The notes beneath the pieces were generated by a model. The model saw nothing but the letters and a program-made list of their open reading frames with translations. It had not been told where the DNA came from and made no database searches. The translations under genes were made by a program, and so were the position numbers. From Deltaproteobacteria bacterium ADurb.Bin207 (lineage in GTDB: Bacteria > Myxococcota_A > Polyangia > Polyangiales > Polyangiaceae), in the NCBI GenBank assembly GCA_002070115.1, contig MWCO01000022.1, positions 1-64,000 of the forward strand: a stretch of 64,000 nt of DNA. The letters run 5' to 3'. Of this stretch, positions 33,613-42,544 are shown one piece after another. Each line of letters starts with the position of its first letter. Within the stretch, counting starts at the first letter, position 1.

Positions 33613-34845
33613 TCATCGCTGCTCGATCACGATTCGCCCTTGATCGCGATGAACGATGAGACCTTCTTCCCCAATACAACCCCAACAACTACTCCAAGTC
33701 AGACGATTTTTCACCCAGCCGTTGAATCCAAGCACGATCGGCCCTGGATCGTTTTTGAGCACGAACGTCGATGCTATCCGATAACGGTCATCGGGCAGAC
33801 GATGGAACGCCGCGATGAACGACGATCCAGACGCTCCCAAACCCGCCATGACCAACAGCTCTTCGCCGAGTGCCGGGCTCCACAACAAGGGGCTGGTCGT
33901 CAGTGTATTGCCTTGCCTTCCCGCGTCGCCGCGAGCCACCACTCGGTTGACATCGTCGGGCTCTTGAAAAAACTTCACCTCACCAAGATCCGCAAGCTGT
34001 GGAACCGTCCTGAGCATGCTCGCTACCTGGGAAGCATCGAGCTTGGCTCTGCGAAACGTCGGCAGCGTGGGAGGCTTCGAGACACGCGCCGCATTGGCCG
34101 CACCTCCACAACAACGAAACCCCAGATCCATCCCCTGGGCTTGCGCATCCGCAAGCTCCCTTCGCGCACAACGATGCTCCGTATCCGCTACACCCTTCCT
34201 TCCTCCACGCAACACCGCCGAGGTCTTGCTCTCACCATCGCCCACATCCCAATCACTCGAGGTCCATTCGCGAATCGTTCCCATGCCCACCACATCGAAT
34301 CCGCTCGCACACGCCTGCGGCTGTTTTTCGCACGCCCCATCCCATCCTTGACCCGTGGAATAGGCATTCTCTTCCGGCCCCTTACACGCTCGCTCCCACT
34401 CCAATTCCGTACACAACCGCTGCTTGCGCTCCGCACATAACTGCTCGGCCTCACGTCGTGTCACCCCCGTGCGAGGTTCCATCGACGGATCATTGGGATA
34501 TGGTAGCCGATCGATCGAATAGGCCCCAAGTTCCACCTTGACCAACGCGGGCTCCAAGGAAGCGTCTCTGCCTCGATCCCCAGGCGTGCTTCCAGACAAA
34601 AACGCTCCACTCGGTATGTCGACCTTTTGCCCCACCTCGAGTTTCTTGTTCACCGGACGATGCGTTCCCGCTGCCTCAGATTGCTCCGGCGCCGCCGACA
34701 AAACCACCGTCGAAGACGGCCGAATCTCCGTACTTTGCTCCTGCGGCGAGTCGGAAGATGCCCCCTTCGACTTGCAACTCCCAAGCACGAGCAACCATAA
34801 CGCGATCGCTCCCAGGCACATTCGGTCCATATCGTATCGCTTCAT
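33613..34845 (-). CDS. Lipoprotein with a formylglycine-generating-enzyme-like domain
   Basis: 410 residues from ATG 34845; longer starts (34857, TTG 34911) are possible but only 34845-34857 gives a sound lipoprotein signal (MCLGAIALWLLVLGSC, lipobox VLGSC). Residues about 75-250 are an FGE-sulfatase (SUMF1-type) domain: the signature RLCTELEWERACKGPEE, then REWTSSDW and VLRGGRK, as in many myxobacterial paralogues with no sulfatase nearby. Residues about 260-405 form an additional C-terminal domain with no known family. It probably binds or modifies a surface partner; catalytic activity cannot be judged. Confidence 0.85.
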   Translation of the reverse strand: MKRYDMDRMCLGAIALWLLVLGSCKSKGASSDSPQEQSTEIRPSSTVVLSAAPEQSEAAGTHRPVNKKLEVGQKVDIPSGAFLSGSTPGDRGRDASLEPALVKVELGAYSIDRLPYPNDPSMEPRTGVTRREAEQLCAERKQRLCTELEWERACKGPEENAYSTGQGWDGACEKQPQACASGFDVVGMGTIREWTSSDWDVGDGESKTSAVLRGGRKGVADTEHRCARRELADAQAQGMDLGFRCCGGAANAARVSKPPTLPTFRRAKLDASQVASMLRTVPQLADLGEVKFFQEPDDVNRVVARGDAGRQGNTLTTSPLLWSPALGEELLVMAGLGASGSSFIAAFHRLPDDRYRIASTFVLKNDPGPIVLGFNGWVKNRLTWSSCWGCIGEEGLIVHRDQGRIVIEQR

Positions 34846-34910
34846 TCGCACTGCCATCCCTATGCCTCGACCCATGCGTTTCGTCAAAGACCGAGCTAGA
34901 CTTTCCCCCA

Positions 34911-35171
34911 ATGCCTCACCTCATGGCTTCCCAAATGGCTCAACTGCTCGTCGATAGCGATCTCGACGAGTTGCAAGAGATCGTTGCGCGTTGGATCCAA
35001 GACGCCCCCTCGGATTCTTTCCGTCTTCGCTATCAGCAGTTCGGAACCCATCTATTGCAACTCAAACGCCAGCTCATGAGCTTGCCCGAACCTCCCCAAC
35101 GAGAAGATCTCGAAACCGCACTGCAGATGATGCTGGAGTTCGCCGCACAACAAAAAGAGCCGCGAGGCTAA
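34911..35171 (+). CDS. Small helical protein, unknown
   Basis: 86 residues from ATG 34911 (an alternative ATG at 34923). It is composed of amphipathic helices (MAQLLVDSDLDELQEIVARWIQ, YQQFGTHLLQLKRQLMSL, LETALQMMLEFAAQQ). There is no signal or membrane segment. The gene is divergent from the FGE-domain lipoprotein and overlaps the end of the convergent protease gene by four bases. I do not recognise a family; the helical pattern suggests protein-protein interaction. Confidence 0.55.
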   Translation: MPHLMASQMAQLLVDSDLDELQEIVARWIQDAPSDSFRLRYQQFGTHLLQLKRQLMSLPEPPQREDLETALQMMLEFAAQQKEPRG

Positions 35172-36538
35172 ATCGTTCGTCTTCGAGCAGAGACTCGAGT
35201 TCCCATATCCCTCTTTCCATCATCGCGTTTCGCACGCCGAAATCGGGATGCCGATCCCATGAGCAGCAGCATACCCAACCCAAACCACCCGGCAGAATGA
35301 GATACGGGCGCGTAGGCACATCCACCAGACTCCGGTGGGCTATACACCGACCCCGCGCTCTTCTCCTTGAAACATACTCCTACCTCCGGCGCGCAGGAAA
35401 ACCCGACCGGACACTCCCCCTGCAGACCACAGAGCGGCGAGCAGTAATTCTTGCCATCGTTCACACAACGAAGCCCCTCCGCACAATCCTCGGGTGCCGA
35501 GCACGGCTCGTTCATAAAACAATAGCCACTGCCCGCTCCCACGTCCCCGCACGTTTGTCCCGAAGCACAATTCGGCGCTGCCAGATCACACGACCGCGTG
35601 CAATACTGACCATGAAATCCCTGCACACACGTCAACCCCTCGGGACATACCCCATCGTTGCATAACTCCAGCCTCGGCGTCCCATCGTATTGCTTCCCCT
35701 CCTCGCTCGTATACGTGGTTCCAGCGAGACGCACGGCTTCATCGATCAATGCCTTGAACCGATCCGTGCGCGTCCAGATGTTGTCATCCCCCATACAGTT
35801 CAACCCCCGAGAGGTCACCCCTATCACCGCATGATTCGCCGAAATCGCTGGTCCTCCCGAGTCTCCCTGGCAAATCGACTGCGTTCCCGTAAAATCCGCG
35901 TCCCCGGTACCCATGACGAACCGCAATACTTTCACGCCATCCCGACGATATCGCACGCCCGAACTGTTCATATCCTTCGGGTCCGTCAAACCATAGCCCA
36001 CCGCCGTGAATACCTCGCCAATCTCCGGTCCCTTGTTCACACGCACCCGCAGCGGAACGATCGGAATCTGAGACTGCGTCTCGCCCGTCACGTCATCCTT
36101 GTCCAACACAATCAAAGCCAAATCATGTCCACACAAACTCGTCGAACCGTCGTGAACGATATGCTTACCTTTCGCCAACTTTCCTTGTGGATTGTGAGCA
36201 GCATCATACCCCCGCATGATCAACAGCGTCTGCGGATCCAAATCCGATATCACGTCTTGATAACAATCCACGTATTCCGTGGTCTTGGATACGCAGTGCC
36301 GGGCGGTCAGAACAACGTTCGGCGCGATGAGGGCGCCAGTACATAACCCCCCTCCAAAAATGCTCGTCCCGGCGTAGATCATCACCACGGCATCGTTTTC
36401 CTGTGGCGTATCCACAACGCCCCCCACAATCGGTTGCACCTGCTGCGCGACAGGCTCCAGTGACGGCTCGGAGGAACCACAGGCAAAACAAGCAACAGCA
36501 TAAGACCCGAAACCCAAATATTTTACAAACCAACGCAT
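35168..36538 (-). CDS. Secreted trypsin-like serine protease, MYXO-CTERM-like
   Basis: 456 residues from ATG 36538, which begins a signal peptide (MRWFVKYLGFGSYAVACFAC). Residues about 35-285 are a trypsin-fold (S1) domain starting IVGGVVD, with the full triad: His in TARHC, Asp in HDLALIVLD, Ser in CQGDSGGP. A Cys-rich region (about 290-400) has repeats CNDGVCPEGLTC, CTRSCDLAAPNCASGQTC and CSAPEDCAEGLRC of the EGF/DKK type found in myxobacterial proteases. A C-terminal GGCAYAP, hydrophobic helix and RFRRAKR end form a MYXO-CTERM-like tail. It probably acts outside the cell or on its surface. Confidence 0.92.
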   Translation of the reverse strand: MRWFVKYLGFGSYAVACFACGSSEPSLEPVAQQVQPIVGGVVDTPQENDAVVMIYAGTSIFGGGLCTGALIAPNVVLTARHCVSKTTEYVDCYQDVISDLDPQTLLIMRGYDAAHNPQGKLAKGKHIVHDGSTSLCGHDLALIVLDKDDVTGETQSQIPIVPLRVRVNKGPEIGEVFTAVGYGLTDPKDMNSSGVRYRRDGVKVLRFVMGTGDADFTGTQSICQGDSGGPAISANHAVIGVTSRGLNCMGDDNIWTRTDRFKALIDEAVRLAGTTYTSEEGKQYDGTPRLELCNDGVCPEGLTCVQGFHGQYCTRSCDLAAPNCASGQTCGDVGAGSGYCFMNEPCSAPEDCAEGLRCVNDGKNYCSPLCGLQGECPVGFSCAPEVGVCFKEKSAGSVYSPPESGGCAYAPVSHSAGWFGLGMLLLMGSASRFRRAKRDDGKRDMGTRVSARRRTI

Positions 36539-37005
36539 GCTCGACAGCCTAGTCGCACGTCGATACGGTGGCCACCACAACACCCATTATTCCTGGCAAA
36601 TACCACCGTGATCGGTGCAATCCCTGCGCCCGTGCCATGCCACCAAACCCTTCGCGAAAATGTCGAATAGTCTCCCCCTTTTTCGTCCGCATGCACCAGC
36701 CCGTCATGCATCGGTACACGGATGCACCCGAGCGCCCACTCTCCTGTCGCAAGGCCGTGACTGCCCCGAGAGGTATGCGTCAAATGGCCGTAAAACCCAA
36801 TACTGTCGTAGAAATCGGTCGCGCAACCCCGGGCCCGCAAAACGTCGCGTGAAAGATGGAGACGACAACCGAAAAATATCTCGTCCTGAACCTGATAAGG
36901 CCTGCCTCCCTGCAAGGACAGCATGCCTCCAAGCCTGATACAAGTTCGAGACGCCTCTCGAGTGTGCCCGTAATATCGATCCGTAATACAATCAAGCCCC
37001 GCCAC
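36523..37005 (-). CDS. Possible protein-coding ORF, unknown
   Basis: A 160-residue frame beginning with GTG 37005 whose stop lies 16 bases inside the protease start. It is Cys- and His-rich, with a stretch SHGLATGEWALGCIRVPMHD that faintly recalls the HG...GCIR layout of L,D-transpeptidases, but the His before the catalytic Cys is absent. There is no signal peptide, so an export role is doubtful. It could be a degraded gene or a chance frame. The 170 bases upstream to the TldE stop hold nothing clear. Confidence 0.25.
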   Translation of the reverse strand: MAGLDCITDRYYGHTREASRTCIRLGGMLSLQGGRPYQVQDEIFFGCRLHLSRDVLRARGCATDFYDSIGFYGHLTHTSRGSHGLATGEWALGCIRVPMHDGLVHADEKGGDYSTFSRRVWWHGTGAGIAPITVVFARNNGCCGGHRIDVRLGCRACVGL

Positions 37006-37177
37006 AGCGATAGCTTGAATGGCCTAATCACCCATCTGGGTCCTCGATGCGGAATCCCGTTCTCAGTCCAATTCAATACGTTAGACAAACGGCCCCCTCG
37101 GCCTTCTCCAACCTCCCGCCAGCGTTCTCGCTTCTCCAAGCAGCTTCTCCCACCCAATTCCCGATACCGGAGGGAAA

Positions 37178-38506
37178 TCACACCCCGGAAAACTGCACTT
37201 CATGGAACCGCATCGAAGGGGTCCGTGCCCCACGATACGGGTATGGATCCGAACCAAGCTCCGCCAAGGCTTGCCAGAACGTGAGGTGGTTGCCCGCAAG
37301 ATTCATTTCGGCCACGGGTTTGACGATACGCCCGGACTCCACCCAATGCCCCCGGATGCCAATCGAAAAATCACCCGTCGCTGCATTGGAATTGCCCCCG
37401 GAAAACCCCGTGACGAGGATTCCTCTTCCCATCGTGCGCAACAATCCCGCAAGATCTTGTTTTCCTTTGGGAAATACTAGATTGCTCGTCTCCCCGACCG
37501 TCGGCTCCCACCCCAATTTGGAAGCGTAATAGGTATCCAACAAATACGTTCGCAAAACTCCTTTTTCGAAAATCGGACGACGTCGGGTGCTCATCCCTTC
37601 GTAATCATACGTTCGAGAAGCCGCCCCCTTTGGCAGCAGAGGGTCATCGTCGATGTGAAGGAGGATCGACCCCACCTTTTCTCCGAGTTTACCCGACATA
37701 TACGAGCGTTTTTGCTGCAAGGAGTTGCCCCCCAACGGCCCCAATAGCCCCCCGAGCAAACGATCCGCCACCCGGTTCTCAATGATACAAGGATACTTAC
37801 CACTCTTCCAAGGGGTTTCTCCAATCCCCGCCAACGCCCTTCGCACCGCTTCTTTGCCCATGAGGTCCATCGAAGGAAGTTCGGCATAATGATGAGTAGC
37901 AGCGTAGTCTCCCCCGGAAGGTTTTCGATCCCCTTCGCCTCGAACCGTAGCGGAAGCCGAGCGAGCGAAAACCGAAGATTCCCGCTCGCCTTTCGTGCCC
38001 TGACTATCCCTCATCGCGCTCATCGTGTGGTAGACACGCATCGCTCCCGTAGCCGAAAGGATGAGATCCGCGCCCTCGGCCTGCCGCATCGCTCGTTCCA
38101 GCTCCATCGCCTGCTTTTTTTGCGCCGCACCGTCGATGACACCAAGATTGTCCCTGTCCAACAGCAGAAGATCGCCCTCAAACCTCTCTTGGCAGCGCTC
38201 CAAAGGGGGAAGCTTGCGATGGGGATCCGGCTGAAGCACCTTGGTCATCGCCACCGACTCGGCCACGAAAAGCTCCATGGCTTCCGGACGCAAATCGCTT
38301 GTCGTGTGGGAAGAATAACGCCCATCGACAAATAAGGAGATGGAAAGGCCCTTGTGGACAGACTCACGCAAGCGGTCGAGCTTCCCATCGCGCCACTCCA
38401 CACCACTTTCCCGCATGCGCCATACGCTTGCCCGCGCCGCCGCTGCGCCCTGCCGTTTCGCCAAAATAAGCGCATTTTCAACAAGTTGCATAAGCGTCGC
38501 GTTCAT
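37178..38506 (-). CDS. pmbA: TldE/PmbA-family protein
   Basis: 442 residues from ATG 38506. The start overlaps the tldD stop by four bases and has a GGGAGGGG site, so translation is coupled. The chain covers the conserved TldD/PmbA fold: N-terminal domain with VEWRDGKLDRLRESVHKGLSISLFVDGRYSS (about 35-65), then KSGKYPCIIENRVADRLLGGLLGP, YDYEGMSTRRRP and the C-terminal SNAATGDFSIGIRGHWVESG. It lacks the HExxxH motif, as expected for the TldE partner. No signal peptide is visible, unlike TldD here. In E. coli the heterodimer is a cytoplasmic protease that processes peptides such as microcin B17 and CcdA. Confidence 0.92.
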   Translation of the reverse strand: MNATLMQLVENALILAKRQGAAAARASVWRMRESGVEWRDGKLDRLRESVHKGLSISLFVDGRYSSHTTSDLRPEAMELFVAESVAMTKVLQPDPHRKLPPLERCQERFEGDLLLLDRDNLGVIDGAAQKKQAMELERAMRQAEGADLILSATGAMRVYHTMSAMRDSQGTKGERESSVFARSASATVRGEGDRKPSGGDYAATHHYAELPSMDLMGKEAVRRALAGIGETPWKSGKYPCIIENRVADRLLGGLLGPLGGNSLQQKRSYMSGKLGEKVGSILLHIDDDPLLPKGAASRTYDYEGMSTRRRPIFEKGVLRTYLLDTYYASKLGWEPTVGETSNLVFPKGKQDLAGLLRTMGRGILVTGFSGGNSNAATGDFSIGIRGHWVESGRIVKPVAEMNLAGNHLTFWQALAELGSDPYPYRGARTPSMRFHEVQFSGV

Positions 38507-40077
38507 GCTCCCCTCCCACCCACGGAAATACCACTCACTTTTAAGGTCGGTAATCCAAAACCCACCGGAACGCCCTGCCCATCCTTGCCACAATAGCCAG
38601 CCCCGGTGATATGCTTCAAATCGTTGCCGATCATCGCCACCTTCTCGAGAACGTTTGGGCCATTGCCGATGAGGTTCGCATCCTTGATCACATGGGTCAG
38701 TTTCCCATCTTCGATGAGCCTTCCGTGTTTCAAATAGAAGGTAAAATCCCCGGCACCAATCATCACCTGTCCGTTGGTGAAGATCTCGGCGTAAATCCCC
38801 TTTTTGACGGAAGCGATGATCTCCTCCGGGCTTTCTTTCCCCGCAAGCATATAAGTGTTGCGCATTCGCGGCACCGGTGGATAACAATAGGATTCACGAC
38901 GTCCCGAGCCTGTACGGGGCGCCTTGAAGTGCTGCGCTGAAATACGGTCGTGCAAATAGGTGCGTAATACGCCGTTTTCCACCAATACCGTCTCCTCGGT
39001 GGGATGCCCTTCATCGTCGATGTTGAGCGAACCACGCTGTCGTCCAGTGCCCCCATCCACGATGGTCACACCCTCCGGAGCGATTCTTTTTCCAATCCGG
39101 TTCGCATAAATCGAAATCCCCTTGCGATTGAAATCCGCTTCCATCCCGTGCCCAATGGCCTCGTGCAAGAGCAGTCCTGGATTTCCTGGCCCAAGGACGA
39201 CCGGCATGTCTCCCACCGGCGGAGACACGGCTTCAAAAAGCAACACCGTATTGCGCGCTGCCGTGGTTCCCGTGTCGTCGATATGAGCTGGCGTGAGAAA
39301 ACGAATCCCATCGCGCTGGGCGAAGGTCCAGTACCCCGTCTCAGTTTTTCCCTTGTTTTCTCCTACACAGGACACGGAAAGGACGCCCATGGGCCGCTCG
39401 TCGGCGACCAGCAGCCCCTCGGAATTGGCGATCAGGATGTGGGAGGTCTCATCTTGAAGAGCCACCGTCACCTTGATGATTCGCGTATCATGATTTCGCG
39501 CCGCTTTTTCCGCCCGCTGAACGATCGGAAGCTTGCGGTCGATGCCGACTTCGGTCCACGGCGTTTCCACGGTGTAGCGAGACACGACGATACGAGGCGT
39601 GAGGGTTATCGAACGCGGGCTGGAAGGGCCATCGGCCACCGCGGAAGCCATGTCCGCGGCTTCGAGCAAGGCCCCGGGCGTCAGGTCCTCCGTAAATGAA
39701 AATCCGGTCGTATCCCCTTGAATCACGCGAATGCCCGCGCCAAGACCCACCTCGGAATAGGCCCTATTGACCTCGCCATCTTCCATACCCACCCAATGCG
39801 ATACCCTGTGCTGCAAAAATATTTCCGAAAAAGAAGCCCCCCGCGACAACGCCCGGGATAATACCTTGCGTATCAATCCCTCATCGACACCGAAAGCATC
39901 AAAATGACTCACGCTCACCGCTCCCGAATCCTTGCCCGGTTCCTGCAAACTCGGTGACTTGGAAGTCAAACGCTGGATTTCCGTGCGACCACAACCCGCC
40001 ACGAAAGGCAGCGATACGGTAGCCGCACCGTAGCCCATGACTTGCAATAAGTCCCTGCGATCCAGAGAAGTGGACAT
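38503..40077 (-). CDS. tldD: TldD-family metalloprotease with Tat signal
   Basis: 524 residues. The N-terminus DRRDLLQVMGYGAATVSLPFVAGCG (residues 6-30) is a twin-arginine signal (RRDLL) followed by a hydrophobic stretch and a Cys lipobox (VAGC), so this TldD is predicted to be exported and lipid-anchored, whereas E. coli TldD is cytoplasmic. Residues about 60-520 give the normal TldD fold, including the zinc site HEAIGH (about residues 300-305) and the C-terminal region ITGAGYCGKDGQGVPVG. It is coupled to the downstream PmbA/TldE gene, forming the usual heterodimer partners. Confidence 0.93.
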   Translation of the reverse strand: MSTSLDRRDLLQVMGYGAATVSLPFVAGCGRTEIQRLTSKSPSLQEPGKDSGAVSVSHFDAFGVDEGLIRKVLSRALSRGASFSEIFLQHRVSHWVGMEDGEVNRAYSEVGLGAGIRVIQGDTTGFSFTEDLTPGALLEAADMASAVADGPSSPRSITLTPRIVVSRYTVETPWTEVGIDRKLPIVQRAEKAARNHDTRIIKVTVALQDETSHILIANSEGLLVADERPMGVLSVSCVGENKGKTETGYWTFAQRDGIRFLTPAHIDDTGTTAARNTVLLFEAVSPPVGDMPVVLGPGNPGLLLHEAIGHGMEADFNRKGISIYANRIGKRIAPEGVTIVDGGTGRQRGSLNIDDEGHPTEETVLVENGVLRTYLHDRISAQHFKAPRTGSGRRESYCYPPVPRMRNTYMLAGKESPEEIIASVKKGIYAEIFTNGQVMIGAGDFTFYLKHGRLIEDGKLTHVIKDANLIGNGPNVLEKVAMIGNDLKHITGAGYCGKDGQGVPVGFGLPTLKVSGISVGGRGA

Positions 40078-40693
40078 GGATTTGCCTCATTTTCCAAGGG
40101 TTTTCCCTGGTCTACCGGAGAACCTTCGAAGACGCCAACGGAAAAAGTCTCCACCCGTCATCTTGGCCGATCCCGCCGGGACTTCCATGCTTTTTCGAGC
40201 ATGTGCCCTGCCAACGCAACACCCCCTTGACGCGTTCCCATGGTGGTTGACTACACCCAAAACGACCGCTGCAGCCCCAAGCGCCCACCACGTCGATACT
40301 GCATCATAACGAGTTCACCGCATTGACATACTTCCTTGTTGAGCCTTTTCGACAGGTTGGATCTCGACCAGGGCGGGCTCGTGTTGCGCCATCACGACTC
40401 TGTCGGCGATGCCGAGGTTTTTCCCCGCAGCGGCGTCGATAGCCGGATACTCCCACGCCACAAGACTCCCGAGCCATGGACGAGCACAGATTCATATTCA
40501 TCAATTATTTCCATTGCTTACACATTAATCACCCATGCCGATGCGTTCAACCTTGCGGAAACGAAAGCCTGTCCCGCTCATTCGCTTTGAAACCGCGTCA
40601 TCGGGTTGTCTTGCAACCAGATAGTCGCCGGAACTCTCCACTCCCGCACAACTCGACCTTGCTCCCATCACCGCATCACTGTATCCTTGGAGA
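40078..40693. other. Long intergenic region between tldD and a secreted-protein gene
   Basis: No gene of normal size. It carries an AT-rich island (40491-40530), a possible tiny ORF on the minus strand (40315-40461, listed separately) and presumably the divergent promoters for tldD and the gene at 40694. Nothing else is evident. Confidence 0.4.
40315..40461 (-). CDS. Possible 48-residue ORF
   Basis: A GTG-started frame (start at 40461, with GGGAG four bases upstream on the minus strand) that reads MAWEYPAIDAAAGKNLGI and ends EIQPVEKAQQGSMSMR. Codons are GC-rich at third positions, like real genes here. It could be a small gene or the remnant C-terminus of a larger one. Confidence 0.25.
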   Translation of the reverse strand: MAWEYPAIDAAAGKNLGIADRVVMAQHEPALVEIQPVEKAQQGSMSMR

Positions 40694-42187
40694 ATGAAAC
40701 GCGCGCTTTGCCTCGCGGCGCTCGTCATTGTCCCACCCGCTTGCGCCGCGGACCGCGAGAGCCACGTTTCCGCCGGAGCGACCAATCCTGTGCTCGACGC
40801 CAGCATCGACCCGGATGATGTTTCTGATTCCTATATTCCATGGGATGGTTCGCCCGAAGAGCCCACCCCAGTCGATGCTTCCGATGAAATCGGCGGGGAT
40901 TCATCGATCGACTCGTCTAAGGATGCCGGGGAGGAAAGCGCCATCGAGCCGTTCATCCCGGCCGAATTGCGGGTGGGGCTGATCCACACCGGACCTTCCC
41001 CCCAGACGACACCTGCCACATGGAATGCCCACCTGCCGAAAATCGTGGGCGACGGCGCATTCTGGTATGCGGTCCATACCCATTATCCCCCCTCCGTAGC
41101 GGATCGTTATGCGGCAATCATGAGACGCGAGGCCGGAAGCGCCCTCCATGCTTGGGTGGAAGTTGCGCGTATCGCTTATCCGCATCAGTCCCCTGGGATC
41201 GTGATGGACATATCGCAGCGGCTGCACCTCATCTTCGATTGTATGCGCCCCGCCACGCAAGATGTGCTCTGTTTTCCAGGAGGAGCGGGGACGACGGGAA
41301 GAAACTCGCGATTCTACCACCTGATCTTCTCCACGCGGGATGGCAGCGGCGCGCTCCGTTTCGATACCTACAGCAACCATGACGAATGGACCGCGGAGTC
41401 CAACGGCTACCAGGGAATCGCAACCACCACCGACGGGGTGACAGTATGGGCACTGGCCGACTCTGCCTGGGGACGTGTGGTACAGTGGTGGTACAGCGGT
41501 GCGCAATACGGCACCATCGGCACGTTGACAGCCGCCCCCGCATACCTGCTTTATCCAATCTTGACCGGACACCCGTCCCTCGGTTCTTCACAACTCATCC
41601 TTTACGCCGGGGAGTTCGACCCCGCGGGGGGCAATAACGCAAGCTACCTCGCTTCCACCGCCTACGTTGGAAATACGTCGTCGCTGAGCCAATTATTCCG
41701 TCGTGCGCCAGCGCAACCCGTTCCAGGCATAGTCAGCGCCTATCCCTCGGACCTCGAACACGACGCGCAGGGCACGTTGTACGCGCTCTCCTATTTACCG
41801 AAAAGTGAAAAACAATGCACGGAACTCCTTCGCTTCGACAGCGAGCTCGCGCAGCCGCCCACGATCGTGCCAGTGGGATGCGTAAGCAACTACGCCAAGC
41901 TCAAATTCGCTAGCCATGGAGCGCTATACCTGCTCGACGCCGGCCCCGGCGCGACTATATCCCTTGGCGTGAGCATGGACCGGGGCGATAGCTGGACATG
42001 GCATTCGGTTCCCATCACGGGATTGCCATCCAACGGTGATATTCGCTACGTGGGATATACGCCGGTTAAGCCCTACACCTCGCCACTTACGTACGAACCA
42101 AATCGATGGGTGGTGTTTTTCTCCGGACTCGATGAGTCGAACGGATCGGTGCATAGCTACGTCGGCGAGATGGATCTGGCGCCGTAA
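40694..42187 (+). CDS. Secreted protein with beta-propeller-like repeats, unknown
   Basis: 497 residues. A signal peptide (MKRALCLAALVIVPPACA) precedes an acidic low-complexity linker (Asp/Ser/Glu-rich, about 20-95). The mature part repeats strand-rich segments with GxxxW-type turns (TTDGVTVWALADSAW, DAQGTLYALSYLPK, ASHGALYLLDAGPGATISLGVSMDRGDSWTWHSV). The last matches BNR/Asp-box-like SMDRGDSW, typical of sialidase-fold beta-propellers. It is presumably extracellular, attached or released. No catalytic triad could be assigned, and the family is otherwise unknown to me. Confidence 0.8.
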   Translation: MKRALCLAALVIVPPACAADRESHVSAGATNPVLDASIDPDDVSDSYIPWDGSPEEPTPVDASDEIGGDSSIDSSKDAGEESAIEPFIPAELRVGLIHTGPSPQTTPATWNAHLPKIVGDGAFWYAVHTHYPPSVADRYAAIMRREAGSALHAWVEVARIAYPHQSPGIVMDISQRLHLIFDCMRPATQDVLCFPGGAGTTGRNSRFYHLIFSTRDGSGALRFDTYSNHDEWTAESNGYQGIATTTDGVTVWALADSAWGRVVQWWYSGAQYGTIGTLTAAPAYLLYPILTGHPSLGSSQLILYAGEFDPAGGNNASYLASTAYVGNTSSLSQLFRRAPAQPVPGIVSAYPSDLEHDAQGTLYALSYLPKSEKQCTELLRFDSELAQPPTIVPVGCVSNYAKLKFASHGALYLLDAGPGATISLGVSMDRGDSWTWHSVPITGLPSNGDIRYVGYTPVKPYTSPLTYEPNRWVVFFSGLDESNGSVHSYVGEMDLAP

Positions 42188-42544
42188 TGCCCGGGCCGCG
42201 AACGGAAGCGTCGCGAGATGGCCACCCCCTCGACAGCAAGACCGCTGCCAAGCTCCAAAGCGCGAAGATTCATCCCATGATTTCCAAGGCAAGCCGCTCG
42301 TTTTTCAACATCCTCCTCAAGGCTCCCCCCAATATCCACCGCACTATCGCATAGACTACGATCCATGAAAGCTCGTCTCCCCCGCGCACGAGCAGCCGGG
42401 ATGTGACAAATCTGTCGTATCTCGCTCATTCCAATGTCCTTATCGGGACTGCTTCGCAGACCTCCCTGTCGAAAAACGTCCACCCGCGGTGCCATTATCA
42501 CAGGACCATAGCAGGAAAGATCGCTGGAACTTACCCGCGTTGGC
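42188..42544. other. Intergenic region between convergent genes
   Basis: Overlapping frames here have no recognisable product and no start signals. It lies between the ends of the BNR-like gene and the glycyl-radical-enzyme gene. I see no clear terminator. Confidence 0.4.
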
